From contig CANBNG010000030.1 of the NCBI GenBank assembly GCA_947370975.1, positions 1 through 32,464 on the forward strand: a stretch of DNA of 32,464 nt, in the 5' to 3' direction. Positions 1 through 7,901 of this stretch are shown here, in pieces. The position numbers and the translations under genes are program-made. This DNA comes from Beijerinckiaceae bacterium (lineage in GTDB: Bacteria; Pseudomonadota; Alphaproteobacteria; Rhizobiales; Beijerinckiaceae). The notes beneath the pieces are model-generated. The model was given only the letters and a program-made list of their open reading frames with translations, did not search any database and was not told where the DNA came from. The first letter of the stretch is position 1. Every line of letters starts with the position of its first letter.

Positions 1-83
1 ACCGGCCGGCCTTGCGCCGTCAGAACGTCAACTTGCCGGAGCTTCGTGACGATCTCTTCCGCCTTGTGTCTCTTCCTCGGCAT
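1..83 (-). CDS. IS3-family transposase OrfA, N-terminal fragment
   Basis: ATG at 83 on the minus strand opens a frame that runs off the left edge after 27 codons and reads MPRKRHKAEEIVTKLRQVDV, then LTAQGRP. This is the well-conserved N-terminus of the OrfA (helix-turn-helix, DNA-binding) subunit of IS3-family transposases. A GGAGG ribosome site lies just upstream. In these elements OrfA and the catalytic OrfB are joined by programmed frameshifting, but neither the rest of OrfA nor OrfB is in the window. The assignment rests on recognising this N-terminus together with the element end behind it. Confidence 0.8.
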   Translation of the reverse strand, partial: MPRKRHKAEEIVTKLRQVDVLTAQGRP

Positions 84-149
84 TCCGCAGTCCTCCATCA
101 GGCTCAAAAGCCATACTTCAGGGAGGATCACTTTTCAGGGGGCAGACCA
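1..149 (-). mobile_element. Left end of an IS3-family insertion sequence (partial)
   Basis: Read on the minus strand, the element starts near 149 with TGGTCTGCCCCCTGAAAAGT, a terminal sequence of the style seen in IS3-family elements (TG start, run of C, then GAAAAGTG). The start codon of an OrfA-like transposase follows 66 bases further in, at 83, the usual distance for this family. The rest of the element lies beyond the left edge. The boundary at 149 is inferred from the terminal TG and from the point where the plus strand begins to read as an autotransporter barrel. The other end and the target duplication cannot be seen. Confidence 0.8.
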
Positions 150-981
150 ATCTGCGTTCAATATCTGGACATCCGGCTCGGTCAGTTTCGGCAATGAGAG
201 CTATGGCGACCAAAACGCCAGGAACAAATTTTCGAGTTCGGGACTCTATGCAGGCGTCGATACGGATCTCATCCGCGCGCTCAAGGGCGGCTTTGTCGTG
301 GGCCTCTCGTCAAGCGCCACCCATGTCGGCCTCAACGGCAGCAAGAATGATGGTCGCGCGGCAACAGCCTCCGCCTATGCGTCGTGGCATGTCTTGGACC
401 ATCTGTTTGTCGACACGCTGCTCGGCTATGGCGACATTTCATTCAAGCTGCGGCGCTATGATGGCAACAGCGCCGCCTTCATGAGCGCGACGCGTCCGGG
501 CTCGATGCTGTTTGGATCCACGGCGCTCAGCTACGATATGCGCGCAGGCGCATTGCGCTATGCGCCCTATGTGAGGCTGGATTTCATCAGCGCATCCCTC
601 AATGCCTATGAAGAACAGGGCGCGGCCGACTGGGCTCTTGTTTACAGCAAGTTGGTTGTGTCTTCGCAGGGCGCGGTGCTGGGCTTGCGTGGACAATATG
701 ATTTCGCGAAAGATTGGGGCGTTCTCTCGCTGACGGGCCGTGCGGAAGTGCGGCATGTGTTGAACGGGTATGCAACGCAGCGGCTCACCTACCAGGTTGA
801 TCCTGTGAGCACATCTGCGCTGCAGATCTCCGGTGAAACGCGCAATGGGGTGACGTCTGGCATCGGCCTGAAAGCGGCGGGCGGCGCTGGCCTGTCGGGA
901 TTGTTTGAATATTCCAATACGCTCACGGCGATGGGGCTTCAGTCGCAGGGCATTCGCGGCATGTTCAATCTCGCCTTTTAA
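150..981 (+). pseudogene. Autotransporter beta-barrel domain, 5' end removed by the IS insertion
   Basis: About 277 codons encode a typical autotransporter translocator: alternating short strands, many Gly/Tyr/Ser residues, an opening SFGNESYGDQ region, and a C-terminal strand GMFNLAF ending in Phe, the signal for outer-membrane barrel assembly. The frame is open to the left edge, and an ATG at 46 could be taken as its start, but bases 1-149 are the antisense of an IS3 element, so that start is spurious. The passenger and export signal must lie on the far side of the insertion, if they still exist. The remaining barrel is nearly full length. The 3' end overlaps the convergent VOC gene by four bases. 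Without its N-terminus the protein cannot be exported, so I treat it as a broken gene. Confidence 0.75.
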
Positions 982-1781
982 GCGCCCTGCCGTTCTTGCC
1001 GACCCGGCCCAACGACGCCGAAGTTCACGCCCTGAGGGTCGCTTGCAACGATGATGCGGTCACCGCCCGGCACGTCCATCGGTCCGGCGTGGACGGCGCC
1101 ACCGAGCCTGCGCACCGTCTCCGCCGCTACCTCGATATCGGGCGCGCGGAAATAGAATTGCCAGCCTTTGGGTTGCCCCGGCTGGATGCCCGCCTTCACG
1201 GTCGCGCCAATTACCTGTCCGGCCGCGTCGATGAACATGTAATCACCCATGCCGCCGGGCATCTCCATCTTTTCGGGATATGTCCAGCCGAAGACCTCGG
1301 CGTAGAAGGCGTTGCTGGCGGCTTGATCGCTGGACGCGAGCTCGTTCCAGTTGCACTTGCCAATGCCGGTCCGCTCCCATGCAGTGCTCGATTGAGCGCT
1401 CGATCCGCGCATGATGTAGAAGAGATTGCCCTGCGGGTCGGTAACCATCGCCGCGCGTCCGGCCCCCGGAATGTCGAATGGCCCCAGCGGGACGCTGCCG
1501 CCCTTCTCCGCGATCAGCTTCGCGGTCGCATCGACGTCATCGACCCCGATGTAGAACAGCCAGGTTGGTTTGGCGCCGCCGCTTCGCATCGTGTCGGTCA
1601 GCGGCATCATCCCGCCCACGAAGCTGCCCTCGCTTGTGGCGATCATGCGATAATCCATGCCGGGCGCATCGCTTTTCGCAGCGATGTTCCAGCCGATCAC
1701 CGCATCATAGAATGCCTTGGATCCCGCCGCGTCGTTGGTCAGCAATTCGTACCAGATCGGCGTGCCATGGGGATTGGTCAT
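978..1781 (-). CDS. Two-domain VOC (glyoxalase/bleomycin-resistance fold) protein
   Basis: The 267-residue product has two vicinal-oxygen-chelate modules, roughly residues 5-125 and 140-262. Each starts with a segment like PIWYELLTND or CNWNELASSD and contains the repeated AFYDAVIGW / AFYAEVFGW motif and a late DPQG motif. Family members bind a metal and a small molecule; the substrate here is unknown. A longer open frame reaches 1943, but the ATG at 1781 is preferred because it begins the first VOC domain and the upstream stretch is antisense to the neighbouring gene. It follows the DUF1428 gene by 14 bases and is probably cotranscribed. Its stop codon overlaps the end of the convergent autotransporter remnant. 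The fold is certain, the function is not. Confidence 0.85.
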   Translation of the reverse strand: MTNPHGTPIWYELLTNDAAGSKAFYDAVIGWNIAAKSDAPGMDYRMIATSEGSFVGGMMPLTDTMRSGGAKPTWLFYIGVDDVDATAKLIAEKGGSVPLGPFDIPGAGRAAMVTDPQGNLFYIMRGSSAQSSTAWERTGIGKCNWNELASSDQAASNAFYAEVFGWTYPEKMEMPGGMGDYMFIDAAGQVIGATVKAGIQPGQPKGWQFYFRAPDIEVAAETVRRLGGAVHAGPMDVPGGDRIIVASDPQGVNFGVVGPGRQERQGA

Positions 1782-1795
1782 CGTATCTCTCACGT

Positions 1796-2515
1796 TCACA
1801 AGTCGAGCAGCGGAGTGAAGCCGCCAAACATCATGCGCTTGCCATCGACGCCCCGCTTGTCCATCGCCCCGCTGAGACGTTCGTCGTTCATCAGCTTGGG
1901 CCAGGCCGCGTCCCGCACCTGCTTCGAAGGCCACTCTATCCAACCATAGGTGACAGTCTCGTCGTTCTTCAACTGCGTGGCGCGCTTGAAGTCGGTTTTC
2001 TTACCGTCCAGCATGTCATCGCCCCATGCATCTACCACCCGGCTCGCACCCTGTTCGACGAACGCGTCCGCGATTGTCTTGCAGAATGCGACATAGGTGG
2101 CCTTGCCGGCAGTGACGGCTGGGACCACGACGCCATCGACATAGCCCATTTTGCCGCCTTGGCCGGCGTCATTGACAACCTCGAAGCCCGACCAGATCAA
2201 GCGGCTGCCATCAAAAGGCAGGTCGCTGACCATTTCCTTCATGCGTGGATCGCTCATCATCTTGTCGCTGGCGGCCTGTCGCGCGGCCTTGTCGGGATAT
2301 TCAAACCAGCTGAACAGGACCGTTTCGTCATCCTTTGCCTGCACCGCCATATACAAGTCATTAAGCTTGCCGTGCGGCACGTCATCGCCCCAGGTTTCAA
2401 CGACGCGGGTAAGGCCGAATTCCTTGAGAAGCGCCGCAGTTTTCATGGCGCGCTCGATATAGGCCTGTTTGTTCGCGGTCGGGACAGCGATCAAGAATCC
2501 TTCGACATAGCTCAT
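1796..2515 (-). CDS. Tandem DUF1428 protein
   Basis: The 239-residue product consists of two copies of the DUF1428 domain, which usually occurs alone at about 117 residues. The first copy begins SYVEGFLIAVP and the second GYVDGVVVPAV; each carries a matching WGDD motif and a DETV motif (LFSWFEYP in one, TYGWIEWP in the other). These are small ferredoxin-fold proteins with no established reaction. The ATG at 2515 is chosen over one at 2521 because AGGAG lies seven bases before 2515 but only one base before 2521. It is first in a two-gene unit with the VOC gene, itself an internal duplication. There is no link to polysaccharide synthesis beyond proximity. Confidence 0.85.
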   Translation of the reverse strand: MSYVEGFLIAVPTANKQAYIERAMKTAALLKEFGLTRVVETWGDDVPHGKLNDLYMAVQAKDDETVLFSWFEYPDKAARQAASDKMMSDPRMKEMVSDLPFDGSRLIWSGFEVVNDAGQGGKMGYVDGVVVPAVTAGKATYVAFCKTIADAFVEQGASRVVDAWGDDMLDGKKTDFKRATQLKNDETVTYGWIEWPSKQVRDAAWPKLMNDERLSGAMDKRGVDGKRMMFGGFTPLLDL

Positions 2516-2622
2516 CTTCATTCTCCTTCGCCGAATCGACCAACTCCGTTCAGTCGGGTTCGGTTTCCCCAATAGGCCTTTCCAGGCATGAGCATGACAG
2601 CCACAGAGTCTCGGACAATCGT

Positions 2623-2638
2623 GCCCTGATGTCAGGGC
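2623..2638. other. Inverted repeat over the acetyltransferase stop codon
   Basis: GCCCTGATGTCAGGGC forms a six to seven base-pair stem that covers the stop codon (2632-2634) of the WcaF-like gene and lies about 110 bases before the DUF1428 start. It has no T-run. It may be a weak terminator separating the two minus-strand units, or chance. Confidence 0.3.
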
Positions 2639-3264
2639 TCAGGCAAATCATGCGACGGTGTTGAAAGAACCCGCCGCTTCAGCACTCTTGCTGGATGCCC
2701 GCCGGCAACGACCCAGGGTGGTATGTCCTTGAAGACGCGCGCGCAGGCCCCAACAACGCTGCCTTCGCCTACCGAAACGCCGGGCGCAATAAAGACATCG
2801 GCCGCAATCCACGCCCCGTCCCCGATTTCGATCGGCGCAGTCGTGAGCGGCAAGTGACCTTGCGTGTAATCGTGACTGGCGGTGCAGAGAAAACTATATT
2901 GGCTGACAGTTGCATGTGCGCCCAGCCGCACGGGCGCCACGCAATAGCAATCCACATCTCCGGCCAGGGTGCTATAGGGGCCCATGCTCAGATTCCAGGG
3001 CGCCCAGATCTTGCAAGTTGGATAGGCCTCCGCGCCCACGGCGATCCTCGCCCCAAAGGCACGCAGCAACAGCCGCCGCCAGGCATGGAACGGCGTCGGG
3101 CTGGTGCGGAACAATATACCCCATGTCAGCGTCCAGAGTACCCGCGCGAGCTTGTTGCGCCAGGCATGGGAGCTGCGCGCGCCTGAAAGATCAATGCGTG
3201 CACATTCTGGTCTTGCGCGCGCGACGAGATTGATTATCTCCGGTTCGGCCTTGCGAGCATCCAT
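2632..3264 (-). CDS. WcaF-like O-acetyltransferase (left-handed beta-helix)
   Basis: The 210-residue protein resembles the WcaF group of colanic-acid-type acetyltransferases, which transfer acetyl from acetyl-CoA to a sugar hydroxyl in the cytoplasm. Residues 75-190 hold the hexapeptide repeats of the left-handed helix (IEIGDGAWIAADVFIAPGVS). SHDY at 130-133 gives the likely catalytic His (H131). The C-terminal VVAGGHPARVLKRR is the usual end of the family. The ATG at 3264 has GGGAG eight bases upstream. It lies 40 bases behind the FkbM methyltransferase gene, so the two are probably cotranscribed as polymer-decorating enzymes. The acceptor sugar is unknown. Confidence 0.85.
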   Translation of the reverse strand: MDARKAEPEIINLVARARPECARIDLSGARSSHAWRNKLARVLWTLTWGILFRTSPTPFHAWRRLLLRAFGARIAVGAEAYPTCKIWAPWNLSMGPYSTLAGDVDCYCVAPVRLGAHATVSQYSFLCTASHDYTQGHLPLTTAPIEIGDGAWIAADVFIAPGVSVGEGSVVGACARVFKDIPPWVVAGGHPARVLKRRVLSTPSHDLPEP

Positions 3265-3304
3265 CGAGTGCTCTCCCTTTGCCGCTGTGCCGCAGGCACG
3301 AACT

Positions 3305-4201
3305 TCAAATCATACGTCCCCAGATGGTGGGGCGAGCGGGCGACGCGCGCAGACGTTCCTGCAATATATCCAGATTGCGCACGAAAATTATATTGTCAGG
3401 TCTCGCGCCCGCAAAATCCACATGCGAGAGCGCGCGCGTCAACGGATCATAGGAGCAGCCGCGAAACCCTGCGGACTCGAGCTGGAGTTTCACTTGCCCT
3501 TCATCAAATCCATAACGCGCCCCATGTCCCTTGAGCTCGCAAATCACCGCATTCAGACTGGCCTGCTTGAGGATATTGACGCACCCCCGGATCACGGGCA
3601 GTTCAAAGCCCTCCACATCGATCTTGATGACGCTCGCCGGCCTGTCGTCCAGCTCCCTGTCGAGCGTCGTGCATTCAACAGCCAGTGCCGCCTCGCCGCG
3701 CGTCTCGACATGGCTCGTTGCGCCCTCTGACGACATGGACAATATCCCGGCGCTTTCGCCAACAGCGCAATTCCGCGGGCGGACCCGAGACCCAAACGCG
3801 TTCAGATCGATATTCCTTTTGAGCCATGCGAAATTTTCCGGCACGGGTTCGAAGGCAATGACATCGCAGCCTATGCCTGCAGCAAGAATGCTTGCTGCGC
3901 CTATGTTGGCTCCGACATCGACGAAGAGATCCCCAGGCGCAAGGGCATGAAGCAGAAATCCCATGACATCGAGTTCACCAAGACCCACGTAGCGCTGTAC
4001 ATTTGCTGTCGTGAGACCCCGCGCGCCAATGATCGAGGTGCCATTGACGAAGTCGATGACGTGTTGGCGACCGGCGCGTGTCTGCACATGCCAATGCAGC
4101 CATCGAAAAAGCGCAGCCATGGCGCGGCCACGATTGAGCGGATGAGCCAATATCCAGCGCAATGAGTCTACTTGCGTGAGAAGGAGAGAATCTCGGATCA
4201 T
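3305..4201 (-). CDS. FkbM-family SAM-dependent methyltransferase
   Basis: The 298-residue product has the FkbM arrangement: SAM-binding FVDVGANIGA at 93-102, the acidic AFEPVPEN at 116-123, and IKIDVEGFE at 192-200 near the active site. Members O-methylate sugars or polyketides; in this setting a sugar of the polymer is the likely target. The ATG at 4201 has GGAG six bases upstream. It is the first gene of a minus-strand unit with the WcaF-like gene and is divergent from the DegT-like gene, with 182 bases between them that must carry both promoters. The family is certain; the acceptor is inferred from context. Confidence 0.87.
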   Translation of the reverse strand: MIRDSLLLTQVDSLRWILAHPLNRGRAMAALFRWLHWHVQTRAGRQHVIDFVNGTSIIGARGLTTANVQRYVGLGELDVMGFLLHALAPGDLFVDVGANIGAASILAAGIGCDVIAFEPVPENFAWLKRNIDLNAFGSRVRPRNCAVGESAGILSMSSEGATSHVETRGEAALAVECTTLDRELDDRPASVIKIDVEGFELPVIRGCVNILKQASLNAVICELKGHGARYGFDEGQVKLQLESAGFRGCSYDPLTRALSHVDFAGARPDNIIFVRNLDILQERLRASPARPTIWGRMI

Positions 4202-4383
4202 GTCTATCTCCGAAGGGCTTTTTCAAAACTCCAATTTCCGGGTTTCGTCGAACTCTGTTTCAAAGCGTTCGTTATGAGGCGAGATACACTCCATCAGGCC
4301 GATTTTGTATGATCCTAGGTGATGGACGTTGCCGGGTCGCCTGAAAGGATTTGTTATTTTGTAGCATTTGAACGGGGACTGAA

Positions 4384-5592
4384 ATGAGTGTCATCGCCAA
4401 GCAACGCGTCGGCCGCATCAACTATTTGAAGTCAATGTGTACTGGCGGGGAGCGCCATGAAACTGACTTTCTCGGCGCTGTCCAGTCCATGCTTGGAGGC
4501 GCGCAATCTGTCCCGGTGGGGCGGGCACGCACGGGCATTTATCTTCTGGTCAAGCATGCGGTGAGGCCGGGGCGAAACACGGTTTTGTTGAGCCCTTATA
4601 CGATCCCGGATGTTGTCAATATGGTGCGCCTGGCTGGTGGCGTGCCGGTTTTTCTCGATTGCCTGCCAGCATCAACCCATATCGATATCGAGCAATTGCA
4701 GGACATGCTGAAAGGCGATGTCGCCTGCGTTCTCATCACGCATTATCACGTCAATCAGGACAGCCTTGACGAGTTAAGGTCGCTTTGTGCGCAGCGCGAT
4801 GTACCCCTTTATGACGATTGCGCCATCGCCTTTGGCGGCAGCGTGAATGGAGTTCCTCTCGGCACGGCGACCGATGGAAGCATCTTCAGCTTTTCCATTT
4901 ACAAATTTCTGAATTTTTTCTGGGGCGGACTGGTTACGACGAAGGATCCCTCCCTCGCAAAGGCGATTGCCGATGAGGTCTCGGTCTGGCCGCGGCTCGG
5001 ATCTGCAACCTATCTGCGCCATGCGCGCACATCCGTGCTCTATGACCTTGCCACGCGATCCATGGCTTTCGATCTCGTCACCTTCCGCTTGCTTCAACGC
5101 CGTGCGGCCGCTTGCAATCAATCCGTGGAATTGACCTATCCGCGTATCGAGCATCGCGAACTTGACGCGACGCTGACCTCGCGCCCCTCATTGGCTGCCT
5201 TTGCGGAATGGCTGCGCAAACTTGGCGATGTCCAGAAAATGGCGGAGCACCGACGCGAGATTGCCCGGATCTATCGAGAGCGCCTGGGCCCGATCATGGT
5301 GAGCGCAGACTCGAGCCAATCCTGCATCGCCGGATCGTGCTTCGTGAATTTTCCCATTCTCGTCAGCCCGCAACATCGCGATCAAATTCATCGCGAGGCC
5401 ATGCTGGCAGGCTTCGATCTCGGAAAAGCCCTTTATCCCAACGTGCACGAGATGGATGCTTTTTCTGACATTGCGGGTGCGTCGGACAATGTCGGCGCGA
5501 TGGTGCGCTCATCGCTCTACCTGCCGACACATTTCGCCGTCACGCCAGCCTATGCTGTCGAACTGAGCGAGAGGTTGACGCGCCTTCTCTGA
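4384..5592 (+). CDS. DegT/DnrJ/EryC1/StrS-type PLP protein
   Basis: The 402-residue product has the fold I PLP architecture of sugar aminotransferases: a GRARTGIYL phosphate/cofactor loop at 46-54, a DDCAIAFGG segment at 144-152 (usually E-D-x-A-x-x-x-G), and the SFSIYKFLNFF segment with the presumed PLP lysine K174. These enzymes normally aminate keto-sugar nucleotides. The stretch after the lysine reads FFWGGLVTT where the family normally has T-G-E-G-G, and the N-terminal substrate region is divergent. It could thus be an aminotransferase with unusual specificity or a relative with another job. It is transcribed alone, divergent from fkbM, and its last 84 bases overlap the end of the GMC oxidoreductase gene on the other strand. 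Confidence 0.75.
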   Translation: MSVIAKQRVGRINYLKSMCTGGERHETDFLGAVQSMLGGAQSVPVGRARTGIYLLVKHAVRPGRNTVLLSPYTIPDVVNMVRLAGGVPVFLDCLPASTHIDIEQLQDMLKGDVACVLITHYHVNQDSLDELRSLCAQRDVPLYDDCAIAFGGSVNGVPLGTATDGSIFSFSIYKFLNFFWGGLVTTKDPSLAKAIADEVSVWPRLGSATYLRHARTSVLYDLATRSMAFDLVTFRLLQRRAAACNQSVELTYPRIEHRELDATLTSRPSLAAFAEWLRKLGDVQKMAEHRREIARIYRERLGPIMVSADSSQSCIAGSCFVNFPILVSPQHRDQIHREAMLAGFDLGKALYPNVHEMDAFSDIAGASDNVGAMVRSSLYLPTHFAVTPAYAVELSERLTRLL

Positions 5593-7203
5593 GAGATGTC
5601 TTGCAAGCCGCAAGGCGAGCGCAACAGTTGCAAAGGTTGGATTGGCCTGCCCCGATGTCGGGAAAACCGAACTTGAGGCAATGTAGAGTTCCTGCAACCC
5701 GTGAACGCGACAATTGGCATCGACGACACTTTTCGCGGGGTCCACGCCCATCCGGGTTGTTCCGATCTGGTGGAAACCGTCCCGCGCCTGCGCCAGAACA
5801 CAAGCCGCGCGGTCCCCTTCAACTTCGCTAAACCGGACGTCAGCCCAGCCGGACCCCTCCAGAGCCCGCTTGAGCACATCATGGGCTTCGACGACCGAAG
5901 CAGCATCTGCCTTGGTGAACGCGAGGTCGACATCAAGGCAGGGCATGCCCCACACATCCTGACGATCGGACAGCTCTACGCGCGATCGCGAATTGGGCGC
6001 CTGCTCGGCGTGAAAATGAAGGTCATAGATTCCAGACCTATTGTGCAGAAGAAAGCCCGGTTGCCGGGGGCGCGAGAGATAACGCGCCTTGAGAATGGCG
6101 CTTAGTTCGCGCGCAGTCCTTAAGGGAGAACCCAGAATGTTTATGACATGACGCACCCGATTGGTCTGCTCAAGCCCGATATGGTTTTGCCGGATGGCCT
6201 CCGAAAGCAGGCGGCGACCAATTGGCGGGAAGGCGAGCGCGAGCCACACCAGCGAAAGTGCGCCGCTGCCATGCGCGGCTGCGTGGAAGGGCGGATTATC
6301 GGGCCAGAATGCGATGTTGAGAAGACCTCGGCGTTTCAGTTCCTCCGGGTCGAGTGTCAGGCGACGCCGTGCAAAGGCCCCCCGATCGCACGAAAAGTCG
6401 AATTGATGCGCATGTTCGGGGTTTTTAAGAACGAGCTGCGCAATGCGGCCCGACAGATGTCCCATGTAATAGCGGCCAAGTGCGCCATTTTCTCCGCCCA
6501 TCATGCCGGGGTATTTGCGCTGAAGCATGAGCAGAAGACGGGTTGTCTCCAGTCCGCCACAGGAAAGAACAATGGTCCGGGGCTGAAGTTGGCGCGTCCC
6601 GTTTTGTCCCGAAAGCAGGATCGAACGCAGCCTTTGTCCAAGCAGATCGATCTCCATATCGCAGACAAGCGCGCCGGTCAGTACGAGGATCCCGCTGGAT
6701 GTCTCAAGCGCCTTGCGATGCGCCGCGCCAAGGCTTGGCGTCGGGCTCCAGCGTTCAAGACAAGCAAAAGAGGCCGGGCTGATGGCGGGGCCCAGTGGAG
6801 CCGCTGTGAAAGGCGCTTCCGGCAAGCCAAAAAAGCGGGCCGCTTCGTCGTAGAAGGCCGAAAGCTCGGAATGCGGAAAGGGCCATTGGCTCGCACATTC
6901 CTGCGTGTCGCCCTCAAAGTCGATGTCATCGAGTGGGACACATCGCCCGCCCCACCAATGAGATGTTCCGCCCAGCGCACGGCACATGGCGAGTTCCGCC
7001 GCAGCATGGGTCGCAGTGACTTTATGTCCATGCCTCTGCGTTTGACCCCCTTGCGCTGGAGAAAGCCCGCCAGCCTCGAGAAGCAGAACAGAAGGCCCGC
7101 GCGCGCCAAGAGCGAGCGCAAGTGCAATGCCTGCAGGCCCGCCACCGATGATGCAAATATCGGCGTCTGGAATTTCATCGGCTGGATCGAAGGCGCGGAT
7201 CAT
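5509..7203 (-). CDS. GMC-family FAD-dependent oxidoreductase
   Basis: The 564-residue product starts with a Rossmann FAD site (CIIGGGPAGIALAL, glycines 20-25) and a GGTSHWWGGRC loop typical of the GMC group. Near the C-terminus HQIGTTRMG (H478) and GQANPT (N521) form the conserved His-Asn pair of the active site. Members oxidise alcohols or sugar hydroxyls. There is no signal peptide, so a cytoplasmic, perhaps lipid-linked or nucleotide-sugar, substrate is likely. The ATG at 7203 has GAGG eight bases upstream. It is the last gene of the exoF-like, methyltransferase, GMC unit, 10 bases after the methyltransferase. About 28 residues extend beyond the usual C-terminus and are encoded opposite the DegT-like gene. 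Confidence 0.85.
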   Translation of the reverse strand: MIRAFDPADEIPDADICIIGGGPAGIALALALGARGPSVLLLEAGGLSPAQGGQTQRHGHKVTATHAAAELAMCRALGGTSHWWGGRCVPLDDIDFEGDTQECASQWPFPHSELSAFYDEAARFFGLPEAPFTAAPLGPAISPASFACLERWSPTPSLGAAHRKALETSSGILVLTGALVCDMEIDLLGQRLRSILLSGQNGTRQLQPRTIVLSCGGLETTRLLLMLQRKYPGMMGGENGALGRYYMGHLSGRIAQLVLKNPEHAHQFDFSCDRGAFARRRLTLDPEELKRRGLLNIAFWPDNPPFHAAAHGSGALSLVWLALAFPPIGRRLLSEAIRQNHIGLEQTNRVRHVINILGSPLRTARELSAILKARYLSRPRQPGFLLHNRSGIYDLHFHAEQAPNSRSRVELSDRQDVWGMPCLDVDLAFTKADAASVVEAHDVLKRALEGSGWADVRFSEVEGDRAACVLAQARDGFHQIGTTRMGVDPAKSVVDANCRVHGLQELYIASSSVFPTSGQANPTFATVALALRLARHLSEKARQPLAQFDSIGWRDGEMCRQVER

Positions 7204-7213
7204 TCACGTTGCC

Positions 7214-7849
7214 TCACGATGCCGGTGGCTTGCGCGCTATACAGATCATCGCCTTTGCGAGCGGCGGAACGCGCCCCACTCGCCTGAACGTGATGTCGAC
7301 AAAGCCTGCATCCCGCATGAGTGCGCCCAGAGTTTTGATCGACCAGAACTTTATACGTCCATAGTCCTGCGAGGAGTTGAAATGAAAATCCATCGATCCG
7401 CTTGCGGCGATAGCGATGTTTTTCAAATATCCATGATAAGGCGCGGAGACGATCGCGATGCCGCCATCGGCAAGCAGTTCGAAAATATTGGCGGCAAATT
7501 TGTGCGGAAACGCGACATATTCCACTACATCAACACTCATCGCCGCTTTGAAACTGCCGAAATTGGCGGCGAGGTCGTCGTAAGCTGAGCCGAGCCGAAG
7601 ATCGAGATGAGGATATTTCAAATTGGCAAGGGCAATACCCTCGCGCGACGGGTCAATGCCAACAATATCATAAGTATCGGAGAGCGCATGGGCCATGTCG
7701 CCCTTGCCGCACCCAACTTCGAAGATGCGCTCGCGCGCGCTGCCAAATTCCTCCGCGAGAATCGTGCGGATCGGTGGCACCATATAGCCGTGAGCGGGGA
7801 TGGTCTCGTCGCGAAACCGGTATCCGGATATGTCGTCTGGCATCTGCAT
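7214..7849 (-). CDS. Class I SAM-dependent methyltransferase
   Basis: The 211-residue protein has motif I IFEVGCGKGD at 42-51, the acidic residue ending beta-2 in GIDPSREGI (D66), and a SVDVVEYV segment, all of the class I methyltransferase fold. It resembles small enzymes in polysaccharide clusters that methylate sugars, but the acceptor is not evident. The ATG at 7849 is preferred to an in-frame ATG at 7843 because AGGAG lies eight bases before it. It sits between the exoF-like gene (52 bases) and the GMC gene (10 bases) on one strand, so the three are probably cotranscribed. Confidence 0.8.
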   Translation of the reverse strand: MQMPDDISGYRFRDETIPAHGYMVPPIRTILAEEFGSARERIFEVGCGKGDMAHALSDTYDIVGIDPSREGIALANLKYPHLDLRLGSAYDDLAANFGSFKAAMSVDVVEYVAFPHKFAANIFELLADGGIAIVSAPYHGYLKNIAIAASGSMDFHFNSSQDYGRIKFWSIKTLGALMRDAGFVDITFRRVGRVPPLAKAMICIARKPPAS

Positions 7850-7901
7850 GGCGGCGTCTCCTGCATTGTCTTATGAATAAATGGGAAGGAGTTGCCGGGG
7901 C

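Noticed and set aside
46..149. N-terminal extension of the autotransporter frame with an ATG at 46
   Set aside because: This stretch is the antisense of an IS3 end and its OrfA start, so the amino acids carry no autotransporter signal.
996..2575. Plus-strand frames opposite the VOC and DUF1428 genes
   Set aside because: Antisense to genes with clear domains, with no ribosome site and an Arg/His/Ala-rich composition typical of shadow frames.
3841..3860. GGTTCGAA-like sequence suggesting a tRNA T-arm
   Set aside because: It falls in the FkbM coding region and no acceptor stem, D-arm or anticodon arm can be drawn around it.
6148..7287. Long plus-strand frame (379 codons) opposite the GMC oxidoreductase
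   Set aside because: It lies entirely antisense to a well-supported gene and is rich in Arg, Ala and Cys with no known domain: a shadow frame caused by GC-rich codons.
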